64,000 nt of DNA, taken from contig JAXFOY010000005.1 in NCBI GenBank assembly GCA_034180045.1, positions 23,380 through 87,379 of the forward strand, given 5' to 3'. This document shows, one piece after another, positions 50,928-60,567 of the stretch; position 1 is the first letter of the stretch; every line of letters starts with the position of its first letter. A program made the position numbers and the translations under genes. The notes below the pieces were generated by a model, which was given only the letters and a program-made list of their open reading frames with translations, did no database searches and was not told the DNA's origin. Source of the DNA: Eubacterium_B sp034180045. Its GTDB lineage: Bacteria; Bacillota; Clostridia; Peptostreptococcales; Anaerovoracaceae.

Positions 50928-51362
50928 TTGAAATATTCAAGACAGAGGAGCATTATTCTCGACATAGTCAAGAATAGCTATGATCATCCTACCGCCGAAA
51001 CTGTTTACAAATTGGCACGCAGGGAATTACCCACAATAGGTATAGCGACTGTATATCGCAATCTCAATCAACTTGTTGATGCAGGGGAGATAAACAGAAT
51101 TACCTTACCCGGTAAGATAGACCGTTTTGATGGACATCTTGATGAGCACTATCATGCGATATGTCCAATTTGCGGAGAACTTGCAGATTTACGGGGTGCG
51201 GATGACCAAAAGATAGCGAAGCTCATGGAAGACATGAGTGAGGCATTTGGACTTGATGCCTCAGACGAAATTAAATTTCGTTCAATTATATTAGAATGTA
51301 TGTGTGCGAATTGTAAGGCGCAAACGGAGAAATGCGACTTGATAAAAACACACAGCAGTTAA
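50928..51362 (+). CDS. perR: Peroxide-responsive Fur-family regulator PerR
   Basis: The 144-residue protein has a winged helix (about 1-75, with TVYRNLNQLVDAGEI) and a metal-binding dimerisation domain. RFDGHLDEHYHAICPICGELADL near 64-86 holds the Fe/Mn ligands; an Asp in ADL rather than Glu favours PerR over Fur. Two CxxC pairs (CPIC and CANC) form the structural zinc site. It starts at TTG 50928 after GGTAGGT. Position between superoxide reductase and rubrerythrin supports a peroxide-stress role. Confidence 0.88.
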   Translation: MKYSRQRSIILDIVKNSYDHPTAETVYKLARRELPTIGIATVYRNLNQLVDAGEINRITLPGKIDRFDGHLDEHYHAICPICGELADLRGADDQKIAKLMEDMSEAFGLDASDEIKFRSIILECMCANCKAQTEKCDLIKTHSS

Positions 51363-51394
51363 GGGTAAAAATGTAAATGAAAATGGAGGGAATC

Positions 51395-51931
51395 ATGAAA
51401 GATTTGAAAGGAACAAAGACATTAGAAAATTTGATGACAGCTTTTGCAGGTGAATCACAGGCTAGAAACAAGTACACATACTATGCTTCAAAGGCAAAGA
51501 AGGAAGGATATGTGCAGATTAGCAATATTTTTGAAGAAACTGCCGCTAATGAAAAAGAACATGCTGAACTTTGGTTCAAGCTCGCTCACGGAATCGGCAC
51601 AACAGAAGAAAATTTGATTGATGCTGCTGAGGGTGAAAACTACGAGTGGACAGACATGTATAAGCAGATGGCAGAAACAGCTAGAGAAGAAGGATTCCCT
51701 GAAATTGCCGCTCAGATGGAAGGTGTAGCTGCTATCGAAAAAGAACACGAAGAAAGATATAGAACACTTGCTGCAAATATCAGAGATGGCAAAATCTTCG
51801 AAAGAGAAGAGAAAGTTCTATGGCAGTGCAGCAACTGCGGACATCAGGTTGTAAGCACAAAAGCTCCACAGCTTTGCCCTGTATGTAAGCACTCACAGGC
51901 TTATTTCCAGATTAAGTCGGAAAACTATTAA
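51395..51931 (+). CDS. rbr: Rubrerythrin
   Basis: Peroxidase of anaerobes that reduces hydrogen peroxide with electrons from rubredoxin. The ferritin-like domain has its di-iron ligands in AGESQARNKY, EETAANEKEHAELW and EGVAAIEKEHEER. The C-terminal rubredoxin-like domain (about 140-178) has CSNCG and CPVC. ATG 51395 has GGAGGG 6 bases upstream and gives 178 residues; the frame starts six codons earlier. It is probably co-transcribed with perR, 32 bases away, and so under the same operator. Confidence 0.96.
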   Translation: MKDLKGTKTLENLMTAFAGESQARNKYTYYASKAKKEGYVQISNIFEETAANEKEHAELWFKLAHGIGTTEENLIDAAEGENYEWTDMYKQMAETAREEGFPEIAAQMEGVAAIEKEHEERYRTLAANIRDGKIFEREEKVLWQCSNCGHQVVSTKAPQLCPVCKHSQAYFQIKSENY

Positions 51932-51975
51932 TAAGCGACTGTGCATTAAAGAGATTTCTTTAGTTGAAAGTAAAA

Positions 51976-52013
51976 AAGACCGGCATAATGCAGACTGCAT
52001 TATGCCGGTTTTT
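51976..52013. terminator. Bidirectional intrinsic terminator
   Basis: A perfect 13-bp stem (51980-51992 with 51996-52008, loop GAC) is flanked by A and T runs. It serves rubrerythrin on + and the histidine kinase gene on -, whose stop codon follows at 52015. Confidence 0.93.
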
Positions 52014-52014
52014 A

Positions 52015-53487
52015 CTATTTCTTTTGTTTTATAATATCCAGTTCAAACCAGAAGGTGCTGCCCTTACCAAGTTTGCTGTTTACGCCGTAATTGGCTTTGT
52101 GCAAATTGAGAATTTCTCTGACTATGGAAAGTCCAAGACCGCTACCGTCGGTTTGTCTGACATGATGGGTGCTGGACTTATAATACCTCTCCCAAACATG
52201 GCTTATTTCATCTGACGCTATACCTTGACCATGATCTATAATTTCACATCTAACTTTTGTTCTCATAACACGTCTTACATTTATGATTATTTCTTTATCC
52301 TCTCCGCAATATTTAACTGCGTTATTTATAAGGTTTGAGAGTACTTGCTTGATTTTTGCCTCATCAGCCTTAACCATAAACGACTCGGTATTGTTGTAAA
52401 TGAATTTATATCCTTCGTTTTCAGAGAGAATTTCGTAAGATGTTAGCAAAGCGGATACCGTTTCGGCAATATTAAATTCATTCTGTTCAAGAACTATCTT
52501 CCTCTGCTGCATACGGGACATATTCAGCATATCATTTACCAGTATATTAAGCCTGTCCGCCTCTTCAATTATCACGCCTAAGTGCAAATCTCTTTTTAGC
52601 GGATTGTCTCCGGACAGATCCCTAATCATCTCTGCATAAGACTTTATCATCGTAAGCGGGGTCTTCAAATCGTGACTTACATTGGCAATTAAGTCTTTTT
52701 GATACATATCAGTTTTTTCGAGTTCGCGAGAAGCATGGCTCAGAGTATCTGCCAGATTGTTGATTTCTGAATACGAGCTGCGTCGAAATTGCACTCCGTA
52801 GTGACCTTTTCCCATCTCTTCAGCCGACTTAGTTATATTTTTTATAGGTCTGCTTATCATGCTCGTCATATATAGTGATATAGATAGTGCAAGGAACATG
52901 GCAATAAACGTTATATACACAAGCTGAGTGTGAAGTATGGAAATGGTGGATTTCACGGGTGATAGGGGTGAAAACAGATAGAGAATATAGCTGTTTGCCA
53001 TATTCTGTTCCGGTGAAATACCATCTTCCGCCTTATACAGATAGGTTGCGTATGCAAGAAGCTGGTTGTTCTGAAACGGTAAAATTACCGAAACGCTGGG
53101 GAATGTACTCATTTCGAGCCTTTGTCGCAGGCTCGTTGCCTGAAGACTGTATAGATATTGTTGTTTGTAACCGTTGTATTCAGGGAGAATTACAACCCTT
53201 CCGTCGCCCGTTTCAACCCTCACATATGTATCGCTTTCCGAACTTAGCTCGCTAATTTTGTTACTGAGAGCTTCTTTGCCGTTTATATTGAATTCATCTA
53301 TCAAATCCTGTGCAGCCTGTTTAGTTTCGTGAAGCTTCATATCTTCATAGAAAGAATCCAAAAAATAAATCTGCAAAAGCCAAATCAGTCCTATCAAAAT
53401 AGCTGCGAACAAAATGAAATAGCACCATAGCTTAAATCCGATAGTTTTGAAATCAAATTTAATCTTCGTATTCAAATTTATATCCAA
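52015..53487 (-). CDS. Sensor histidine kinase with HAMP domain
   Basis: Membrane kinase of 490 residues: helix at about 20-42, extracytoplasmic sensor (43-185), helix at 186-208 and HAMP (210-262). The phosphoacceptor is His272 in ANVSHDLKTP. The ATPase domain has NLINNAVKYC (N box), DHGQGIASDEI (G1) and GSGLGLSIV (G2). It overlaps the response regulator gene by 29 bases. TTG 53487 abuts GGAG; TTG 53475, four codons in, has better spacing, so the start is uncertain. The signal sensed is unknown; no adjacent effector gene identifies it. Confidence 0.92.
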   Translation of the reverse strand: MDINLNTKIKFDFKTIGFKLWCYFILFAAILIGLIWLLQIYFLDSFYEDMKLHETKQAAQDLIDEFNINGKEALSNKISELSSESDTYVRVETGDGRVVILPEYNGYKQQYLYSLQATSLRQRLEMSTFPSVSVILPFQNNQLLAYATYLYKAEDGISPEQNMANSYILYLFSPLSPVKSTISILHTQLVYITFIAMFLALSISLYMTSMISRPIKNITKSAEEMGKGHYGVQFRRSSYSEINNLADTLSHASRELEKTDMYQKDLIANVSHDLKTPLTMIKSYAEMIRDLSGDNPLKRDLHLGVIIEEADRLNILVNDMLNMSRMQQRKIVLEQNEFNIAETVSALLTSYEILSENEGYKFIYNNTESFMVKADEAKIKQVLSNLINNAVKYCGEDKEIIINVRRVMRTKVRCEIIDHGQGIASDEISHVWERYYKSSTHHVRQTDGSGLGLSIVREILNLHKANYGVNSKLGKGSTFWFELDIIKQKK

Positions 53488-54136
53488 CTCCTCTTAGGGT
53501 CACGATGAAATCTCGATAAGAACCAAGATTGTTGCGCAAGTTCTTTATATGAGTATCTATAGTTCTGTCATCTCCGAAGAAATCATACCCCCAAATATCT
53601 GAAAGCAGTTTGTCTCGAGACAGTGCAATATTTTTGTTCTTTATCAAATAGAAAAGAAGGTCGTATTCTTTTGGTGTAAGTTCGACTCTCTTGCCGTCAA
53701 CAGTTACAGTACGAGCTGCGATATTGATTTCTAAACCGTCAAATTTAAGTACGGTAGTTTTGCTCTTAGTTGTCGCATTTCTTCTTTCTAAAACTACGTT
53801 AACCCTTGCCATAAGCTCTTTAGGGCTGAAAGGTTTAACCACATAATCGTCGATTCCAAGTTCAAAACCGAACAGCTTGTCGTACTCTTCACCTCTTGCG
53901 GAAAGCATGATAATCGGCACATCTACAATCTTCTTTATCTCTTTGCAAGCTGTAAAGCCGTCGAGTTTAGGCATCATTATATCCAAGATAACCAAATCGT
54001 ATTTATTTAGTTTGCAAAGCCCGACCGCACTCATGCCGTCTTCGGCTTCCGTAACTTCGTATCCGTTAAATTCGGCGTATTCGCGAATTACCTCTCTTAT
54101 TTTCGGTTCGTCATCAACCACAAGTAATTTATACAT
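53459..54136 (-). CDS. OmpR-family response regulator
   Basis: The 225-residue protein has a receiver domain (about 1-120) with Asp8/Asp9, phosphorylation site Asp52 in LVILDIMMPKLDG and Lys in VVKPFSP. A winged-helix effector domain (about 130-225) has RVELTPKEYDLLFYLIKN and DRTIDTHIKNLRNNLG. ATG 54136 with AGGAGG upstream is chosen over a longer frame. It is the first gene of a two-gene unit with the histidine kinase. Confidence 0.94.
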   Translation of the reverse strand: MYKLLVVDDEPKIREVIREYAEFNGYEVTEAEDGMSAVGLCKLNKYDLVILDIMMPKLDGFTACKEIKKIVDVPIIMLSARGEEYDKLFGFELGIDDYVVKPFSPKELMARVNVVLERRNATTKSKTTVLKFDGLEINIAARTVTVDGKRVELTPKEYDLLFYLIKNKNIALSRDKLLSDIWGYDFFGDDRTIDTHIKNLRNNLGSYRDFIVTLRGVGYKFEYED

Positions 54137-54301
54137 AATTTTGATTCCTCCTATTTTCAAATATAATAACTTGAACAAGTGAAGTTTTCGTGTGATTAGT
54201 ATTATAATTTTATCATAATTATAACAAATACAAAAGCAAACTTCAGACTGTCTACACTATTTCAATATGCGATATTCACCCCGATTTTCCCTTTGCCAGT
54301 A

Positions 54302-54330
54302 TTGACGGAAGAGGGCGTGAGAATTATACT
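54302..54330 (+). promoter_or_regulatory. Promoter of the PIN/TRAM gene and ispDF
   Basis: TTGACG at 54302-54307 and TATACT at 54325-54330 are 17 bp apart. The leader is about 90 bases and contains the hairpin at 54347. Confidence 0.68.
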
Positions 54331-54346
54331 ATAACATGTATACCCA

Positions 54347-54381
54347 TAATTATTTTGCGTAAAAATGGTGCGAAATAATTA
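54347..54381 (+). other. 12-bp leader hairpin
   Basis: TAATTATTTTGC (54347-54358) pairs with GCGAAATAATTA (54370-54381), one G-U pair, 11-base loop. It lies between the promoter and the start codon at 54429. No T tract follows. It may be an mRNA-stability or operator element. Confidence 0.5.
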
Positions 54382-54428
54382 ACGACTTACTTATCTTATA
54401 AAAAAGACGCAAAGAAAGGAGGGACAGC

Positions 54429-55574
54429 ATGTTCAAAAAATTATTGAGGGCAGCATTGGCAATCGTCGGTGCGATAATTGGATACGGCATAGCGGCAGGT
54501 ACCAAATATATGCTTATAGAAACCGATGTATCATACGAAAAATACTTTAGCAGCAACTTCCAATATGTTGTAGCGGCAATTATTTCTTTATTATTCGCAA
54601 TTATGTTTTATAGATTAGCGCCGCTCGTTTCAAAACAAGGAAGCAAGTTTGCGGGAAAGATAGAAGATGATCTTCAAGGAGTTTCCGGAAACGATATACT
54701 TTCGGGAGTAATTGGCTTAATCTTCGGTCTCATTATAGCTTTTTTACTGACGCAGATATTTGCCGGAGTAACCAATCGTTACGTATATGTTGTTATAACC
54801 ATGATTACATATTTGGTCTTGGGTTTCCTCGGAGTTGTAATTGCAAACAAAAAGGGTAAAGAAATATTATCACAAATGTTTGCAGCGCGAAGGAACAATG
54901 ATGGCGGTTTAGATTCCAATCCGGCACAGCTTACAAGATTTTCCGTTGGAGGAAAAGGCAAAAAGCAAAGCAATATCATTCCTAAAATCCTCGATACAAG
55001 CGTAATTATAGATGGGAGAATCGCCGAAATTATTAAGACCGGATTTTTGGAGGGTCCCATTGTCATACCTGAGTTTGTTCTAGTAGAGTTGAGGCATATT
55101 GCCGATTCTTCGGATTCTCTGAAGAGGACAAGAGGTCGCAGAGGATTGGACATTTTGAACAAGATACAAAGCGATTACGGCATAGATATTTACAACACGG
55201 AAAGCGAGAAATCCCTGAAGGAAATTCCGGAGGTTGATGTTAAACTTCTGAAGCTGGCGCAGATTATGAACGGAAAAGTTGTAACCAACGACTTTAACCT
55301 CAACAAAGTGGCGACGATTAACGGGGTAGATGTTCTAAATATCAACGAACTTGCGAACACTCTTAAGCCTGTAGTTATACCGGGTGAAAAAATGACGGTT
55401 ACAGCAGTTAAACAGGGGAAGGATTTACAGCAGTCTATCGCATATCTTGATGACGGCACAATGGTCGTACTTGAGGACGGAAGGAATTATATAGGTAAGA
55501 CAAAGGAAATTACGGTTACAAGCGTTCTTCAGACTTCGGCGGGAAGGATGATTTTCGGAAGAGTAAAGGTTTAG
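54429..55574 (+). CDS. PIN/TRAM domain membrane protein (YacL type)
   Basis: The 381 residues begin with about four hydrophobic helices (7-27, 43-63, 95-118 and 120-138). A PIN nuclease domain follows (about 185-310) with DTSVIIDGRIAEI and TNDFNLNKVA acidic groups, then a TRAM-like RNA-binding domain (about 320-378). This matches B. subtilis YacL, a putative membrane RNase of unknown target. AAAGGAGG precedes the ATG. It lies 3 bases upstream of ispDF, as YacL often does next to IspD. Confidence 0.9.
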   Translation: MFKKLLRAALAIVGAIIGYGIAAGTKYMLIETDVSYEKYFSSNFQYVVAAIISLLFAIMFYRLAPLVSKQGSKFAGKIEDDLQGVSGNDILSGVIGLIFGLIIAFLLTQIFAGVTNRYVYVVITMITYLVLGFLGVVIANKKGKEILSQMFAARRNNDGGLDSNPAQLTRFSVGGKGKKQSNIIPKILDTSVIIDGRIAEIIKTGFLEGPIVIPEFVLVELRHIADSSDSLKRTRGRRGLDILNKIQSDYGIDIYNTESEKSLKEIPEVDVKLLKLAQIMNGKVVTNDFNLNKVATINGVDVLNINELANTLKPVVIPGEKMTVTAVKQGKDLQQSIAYLDDGTMVVLEDGRNYIGKTKEITVTSVLQTSAGRMIFGRVKV

Positions 55575-55577
55575 ATT

Positions 55578-56720
55578 ATGTATCACGGCAAAAAAGTACA
55601 TGCTGTTATAGTAGCCGCAGGTCGAGGCAGCCGCATGCGTGCTCGCTTGCCTAAGCAGTTTCTATATATAGGAGGCAAGACCATACTCGAAAAGACAGTG
55701 GATAAATTCAGGAGAAATAATTTTGTCGATAATATAGTGGTGGTCACGATAGAAGACTATATTGAACATACGGAAAAACTCTTGGATAAATATTCTAAGA
55801 ACCTGAGTGTAATCCCAGGCGGCTCCGAGAGACGGGATTCGGTTTCAAACGCTCTTGCAGAGCTGCAAAGAAAGGGTATATGTCCTAACGATATAATTTT
55901 GATTCACGACGGGGTGCGCCCTTATGTTAGTCAAAGGCTAATAGATGAAGTTATCAAAGAAGCTTCAAAATCCGGGACTGCCATACCGTGCATCAGGCCA
56001 AAGGACACCATAAGAGATATTGAACGGGGAACCCTCAATAGAGAGAATCTATACTGCGTTCAGACTCCACAAGGATTTTTGGCGGATATTTTAATAAGCT
56101 CATACAAAAGTGCATCATGTGAGGGCGTTTGCTTTACTGATGATGCCGGAGTTGTTGAGAAAAACGGATATAAGATTACTTTGGTGGATGGTGAAGAATT
56201 TAATATAAAGATTACAACACCGGAGGATGTAATATTGGAAACGAGAATTGGAAAAGGCTTCGATGTACATAGACTTGTTAAAGACAGGGATTTAATCCTC
56301 GGAGGAGTTAAGCTTCCGTTCGAAAAGGGGCTTCTCGGGCATTCTGATGCCGATGTTCTTCTCCACGCTTTGACAGATGCAATTCTGGGAGCGGCAGCAA
56401 TGGGAGACATAGGAAGACTGTTTCCGGATACGGATGCCGCATATGAAGGAATTTCGAGTCTTACCTTGCTGCAACGGACATGGAATGCGGTAAAATATAG
56501 GGGATACAGTTTTGTTAACGCAGATATTACAGTTATTTGCGAAAAACCGAAACTTGCACCGTATGTAGATAAAATGAGAGAAAATATCTGTTCCGTACTT
56601 AATGTCAGCAGAGAAAGAATTAATATAAAAGCTACTACAACCGAAAGACTCGGTTTTACCGGAAATGGCGAGGGAATTGCCGCAGAAGCTGTTTGTATAC
56701 TTTCATGCAGCACAGGTTAA
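55578..56720 (+). CDS. ispDF: Bifunctional IspDF (isoprenoid MEP pathway)
   Basis: A fusion of two MEP-pathway enzymes in 380 residues. The N-terminal IspD cytidylyltransferase (about 1-220) has VIVAAGRGSRMRARLPKQF, IIHDGVRP-like IHDGVRPYV and TPQGF. The C-terminal IspF cyclase (about 222-380) has GKGFDVHRL, LLGHSDADVLLHALTDAILGA and a late TTTERLGFTGNGEGIAAEA. IspDF fusions are known in some bacteria; the fused enzyme makes methylerythritol cyclodiphosphate. No intergenic start codon separates the halves, so fusion is real in this sequence. Confidence 0.96.
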   Translation: MYHGKKVHAVIVAAGRGSRMRARLPKQFLYIGGKTILEKTVDKFRRNNFVDNIVVVTIEDYIEHTEKLLDKYSKNLSVIPGGSERRDSVSNALAELQRKGICPNDIILIHDGVRPYVSQRLIDEVIKEASKSGTAIPCIRPKDTIRDIERGTLNRENLYCVQTPQGFLADILISSYKSASCEGVCFTDDAGVVEKNGYKITLVDGEEFNIKITTPEDVILETRIGKGFDVHRLVKDRDLILGGVKLPFEKGLLGHSDADVLLHALTDAILGAAAMGDIGRLFPDTDAAYEGISSLTLLQRTWNAVKYRGYSFVNADITVICEKPKLAPYVDKMRENICSVLNVSRERINIKATTTERLGFTGNGEGIAAEAVCILSCSTG

Positions 56721-56861
56721 CATAAGAAATCGCCGCCAATGCGCCGATGATAGTGACTTTAATATTAAATATTCAGTGCTTGGTAAACCTACAAGCAACG
56801 AAAAATGATTAAGGACTAAAGACAAAATAGATTAAAAAGAAAGAATGGAGAATTTATTCCG

Positions 56862-58595
56862 ATGAGATTATCTAAAATGTATGTTAAAACTCTGAGGGAA
56901 CTTCCTGCTGAAGCGGAAATTCCAAGTCATATTTTACTGCTTCGTACAGGAATGATACGAAAACTAGCATCAGGGATTTACGGATTTATGCCGCTGGGGT
57001 GGAGAGCACTTCACAAGATAGAGAATATAATCCGCGACGAAATGGATAAGTCCGGAGCACAGGAAATTTTGATGTCGGCTATTCAGCCGGCTGAGCTTTG
57101 GGAAGAATCGGGGCGCTGGAGCGCATACGGTCCGGAACTGTGGAGGATAAAAGACAGAAACGGCAGAGAATTTTGTCTTGGACCTACTCATGAGGAAATT
57201 TTTACTGATATTGTAAGGGACGGAGTTTCGTCATACAGACAGCTTCCACTAAACTTATATCAGATTCAGCATAAATACAGAGATGAGGCAAGACCTCGTT
57301 TCGGACTGATGAGAAGCAGAGAGTTCATAATGAAAGACGCATACTCATTTGATAAAGATGAGGCGGGTCTTGATGAGAGTTATAATCAAATGTACGATGC
57401 ATATACACGTATATTCAATCGATGTGGACTTGTCTTTAGACCGGTAGAGGCGGACAGCGGAGCTATAGGAGGAAACGCTTCTCATGAATTTACGGCACTT
57501 TCAGATGTCGGAGAAAGCGATATTGTCTACTGCGAAAGCTGCTCTATGGCGGCAAATGTAGAAAAGGCCGCTTGTCGTGATGACAAGCCGTCTGCGGAAA
57601 GCGAGCCGATGCTCGAAATGAAAGAAGTGCATACTCCGGGTACAAAAACTATAGAAGAGGTTGCGAACTTCCTAAATCTTGACAAATCTAAAACAATAAA
57701 GGCATTGTTGTTTGACAAATATGATGAAGAAGGTGCCAAGAACGGATATGTAGCTGCGTTTGTCAGAGGTGACAGAGAGTTAAATATAATTAAGCTTGTC
57801 AATGCTCTAAATGTTCCCGAGCATGCAATAAGTTTTGCGGACGAAGCTGAGATGGGAGCCGTAACGGGTGCAGTCGGGGGCTTTACGGGTCCTTGCGGAC
57901 TTCATGACTGTACAGTTGTAGTGGACAGTGAACTTGTAGGTCTTAAAAATCTATGTGCGGGAGCCTGTAAGGAAGACCACCATTTGATTAACGTAAATTA
58001 CGGCAGAGACTATAAGGCTGATATAATAGCGGATTTGAAGATTCTCAAAGAAGGTGAGCCTTGCCCGATTTGCGGGGCACCGGTTAAACACACGAGAGGA
58101 ATAGAGGTCGGACAGGTATTTAAGTTGGGCACCAAGTACTCAAAGGCTATGAATGCTATGTACAAGGATGAAAACCAAAAGGATAATCCGCTCGTAATGG
58201 GCTGTTATGGAATCGGTGTGAGTCGTACGCTTTCAGCGATAATAGAGCAACATCACGATGATGACGGGATTATTTGGCCTATTTCGGTTGCACCGTATCA
58301 TGCGATAGTTACTTTGGTAAAGCCAAAGGACGAGGAGCAGTCAAAAGTAGCAGAGGAGATTTACCAAAGTCTGTGCAACGCCGGTGTGGAAACCGTAATC
58401 GATGACAGGGATGAAAGACCCGGGGTCAAATTTAAGGACGCGGACTTGATAGGATTTCCGATTAGGATTACAGTCGGTAAGCGAGCAGGCGAGGGTATCG
58501 TGGAATATAAACTTCGCCGAGATAGCGAAAAACAGGAAATAAGTGTGGCGGAAGCCATAAAGAATGCGATTGAGCTGGTAGAGAAGGAGAAATAA
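56862..58595 (+). CDS. proS: Prolyl-tRNA synthetase (bacterial type with editing domain)
   Basis: Class II synthetase of 577 residues. Motif 1-2 region has GIYGFMPLGWRALHKIE and YRDEARPRFGLMRSREFIMKDAYSF near 137-160. An INS editing domain for alanyl-tRNA-Pro (about 230-395) includes KTIKALLFDKY and GGFTGPCGL. Motif 3 (GCYGIGVSRT) lies near 445 and the anticodon domain at the end. A 141-base gap before it holds no T-box that I can recognise. The cyclophilin gene follows after 2 bases. Confidence 0.97.
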   Translation: MRLSKMYVKTLRELPAEAEIPSHILLLRTGMIRKLASGIYGFMPLGWRALHKIENIIRDEMDKSGAQEILMSAIQPAELWEESGRWSAYGPELWRIKDRNGREFCLGPTHEEIFTDIVRDGVSSYRQLPLNLYQIQHKYRDEARPRFGLMRSREFIMKDAYSFDKDEAGLDESYNQMYDAYTRIFNRCGLVFRPVEADSGAIGGNASHEFTALSDVGESDIVYCESCSMAANVEKAACRDDKPSAESEPMLEMKEVHTPGTKTIEEVANFLNLDKSKTIKALLFDKYDEEGAKNGYVAAFVRGDRELNIIKLVNALNVPEHAISFADEAEMGAVTGAVGGFTGPCGLHDCTVVVDSELVGLKNLCAGACKEDHHLINVNYGRDYKADIIADLKILKEGEPCPICGAPVKHTRGIEVGQVFKLGTKYSKAMNAMYKDENQKDNPLVMGCYGIGVSRTLSAIIEQHHDDDGIIWPISVAPYHAIVTLVKPKDEEQSKVAEEIYQSLCNAGVETVIDDRDERPGVKFKDADLIGFPIRITVGKRAGEGIVEYKLRRDSEKQEISVAEAIKNAIELVEKEK

Positions 58596-58597
58596 GA

Positions 58598-59074
58598 ATG
58601 AAGACGGTAACTATAGAGATGGAAAACGGCAAGGTGATGAAAGGTGAACTGTATGAGGATATAGCGCCGATTACGGTTGAAAATTTTGAGAAACTTGCAA
58701 ACAGCGGATTTTATAACGGCTTGACCTTTCATAGAGTCATTCCGGGATTTATGATTCAGGGAGGATGTCCTAACGGAAACGGAACGGGCGGTCCGGGATA
58801 TACCATCAAGGGAGAGTTTTCTATGAACGGCGTGAAAAATGACCTCAAGCATACGCTTGGCGTTCTGTCAATGGCAAGAACAATGGTGCCTGATTCGGCA
58901 GGTTCACAGTTTTTTATAATGGTTGAGACCTCACCTCATCTTGACGGTCAATATGCAGGATTCGGAAAAATTACGGAAGGTATTGAAACTGCCCTTGAAA
59001 TAGCAAAAGTAAGACGCGATTTTCAGGATAAACCGCTTGAGCCGGTAGTAATCAAGAGCATTACAGTTGCCTAA
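58598..59074 (+). CDS. Peptidyl-prolyl cis-trans isomerase (cyclophilin)
   Basis: Cytoplasmic cyclophilin of 158 residues catalysing proline isomerisation. FHRVIPGFMIQGGCPNGNGTGGPGY near 46-71 contains the catalytic Arg; SMARTMVPDSAGSQFFIM near 90-107 and GFGKITEG near 129 complete the site. No signal peptide is present. It starts 2 bases after proS with GAGAAGGAG upstream, so it is co-transcribed with proS. Confidence 0.95.
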   Translation: MKTVTIEMENGKVMKGELYEDIAPITVENFEKLANSGFYNGLTFHRVIPGFMIQGGCPNGNGTGGPGYTIKGEFSMNGVKNDLKHTLGVLSMARTMVPDSAGSQFFIMVETSPHLDGQYAGFGKITEGIETALEIAKVRRDFQDKPLEPVVIKSITVA

Positions 59075-59164
59075 AACCGATCGATAGATTCAATTTGTTT
59101 GTAGGATTTGAATAGAAAGCATAGATAAGGCTGTTGCAAATGCAAACAGGAAAAAGGATTAGAC

Positions 59165-60562
59165 ATGAAAATATATAATACACTTACAAGGCGTAAAGAA
59201 GAATTTGAACCGATTCGCAAAGGTGAGGCGGCAATATATGTTTGCGGACCTACCGTATATAACTATATTCATATAGGAAACGCCAGACCCATAGTCGTAT
59301 TTGATACATTGCGCAGATACCTGGAATATAGAGGTTACAAGGTGAAATATGCACAAAATTTCACCGATGTTGACGACAAAATAATAAACAGAGCCAGAGA
59401 AGAGGGCGTCAGTGCTAAGGAAATTTCTGAACGCTACATCAAAGAGTATTTTGATGATGCCGACGCGCTGAATGTGAGAAGAGCCGATATACATCCTAAG
59501 GTTTCAGAACACATAAATGAAATAGAAAGCTTTGTTGACACCTTGGTCGAAAAAGACTTTGCATATGAAGCGGACGGAGATGTATATTTTTCCACCCGAA
59601 AGTTCCCGGGATACGGAAAGCTTTCCAGACAGAATATAGAGGATTTGGAGTCGGGCGCAAGGATTGCAGTCGGCGAAGTCAAAAAAGATCCTCTTGATTT
59701 TGCTCTTTGGAAGGCAAGAAAGACAGATGACGAGATTGCGTGGGAGTCGCCATGGGGAATGGGAAGACCGGGCTGGCATATTGAATGTTCAACAATGGCA
59801 AAGAAACATCTAGGCAAGACCATAGATATACATGGAGGCGGTGAAGACCTTCAATTCCCGCATCATGAGAACGAAATTGCGCAGTCGGAGTGCTGTAACG
59901 GAGTGCCGTTTGCCAATTACTGGATGCATAACGGTTTCATAAATATTGACGGCTCCAAAATGTCGAAGTCGGCGGGGAACTTCTTCACGGTGAGAGATAT
60001 TCGCAAAAAGTATACGGGTGAGGAAATCCGCTTTTTGCTTCTCTCAGGTCAATATAGAGGGCCTATTGAGTTTAGCGAAGAGATGATGGTGCAGACAAGA
60101 TCCGGCTTTAACAGAATTAAAAACTGCCTGAACGATATAGAGTTTATGATTGAAAACGGAAGTGAAACTGAACTGGCAGATGAGGAAGCGAAGTCAATTG
60201 CAAGTTTTGACAGATTCAGACAGGAATTTATCAAGGCGATGGACGATGACCTTAATACAGCGGATGCGATAAGTGCGATTTTCGGCTTGGTCACAGAGAT
60301 TAATACAGTGCTTCGCGGCGGAAGCAGTAAGGTTTATGCAAAGTCCGCCCTGAAAATTTTCAATGAACTTACAGATGTTCTGGGAATAATACAGAAGCAG
60401 GTCAGCGATATTGAAGCAGATGTTGAAGCTTTGGTCGAAGAAAGACAGCAGGCAAGAAAAAATAAGGATTTCGCCAGAGCCGACGAGATTCGTGACGAGC
60501 TTAAAGCTAGAGGATATATACTGAAAGATACTCCGCAAGGTGTGCAAATTATAAAGGAATAG
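59165..60562 (+). CDS. cysS: Cysteinyl-tRNA synthetase
   Basis: Class I synthetase of 465 residues. The HIGH motif is HIGNARP near 37-43 with the zinc Cys in CGPTVYNY, and KMSKS lies near 265 in GSKMSKSAGNF. WHIECSTMAKKHLG and DLQFPHHENEIAQSE carry the other zinc ligands. A C-terminal helical tRNA-binding domain ends the protein. It is followed by mrnC 5 bases later, a conserved clostridial order. Confidence 0.97.
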   Translation: MKIYNTLTRRKEEFEPIRKGEAAIYVCGPTVYNYIHIGNARPIVVFDTLRRYLEYRGYKVKYAQNFTDVDDKIINRAREEGVSAKEISERYIKEYFDDADALNVRRADIHPKVSEHINEIESFVDTLVEKDFAYEADGDVYFSTRKFPGYGKLSRQNIEDLESGARIAVGEVKKDPLDFALWKARKTDDEIAWESPWGMGRPGWHIECSTMAKKHLGKTIDIHGGGEDLQFPHHENEIAQSECCNGVPFANYWMHNGFINIDGSKMSKSAGNFFTVRDIRKKYTGEEIRFLLLSGQYRGPIEFSEEMMVQTRSGFNRIKNCLNDIEFMIENGSETELADEEAKSIASFDRFRQEFIKAMDDDLNTADAISAIFGLVTEINTVLRGGSSKVYAKSALKIFNELTDVLGIIQKQVSDIEADVEALVEERQQARKNKDFARADEIRDELKARGYILKDTPQGVQIIKE

Positions 60563-60567
60563 CTTAT

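Noticed and set aside
56721..56861. Possible T-box or other riboswitch before proS
   Set aside because: I found neither the T-box sequence nor a specifier stem followed by a terminator. The gap is only 141 bases and holds no convincing structure.
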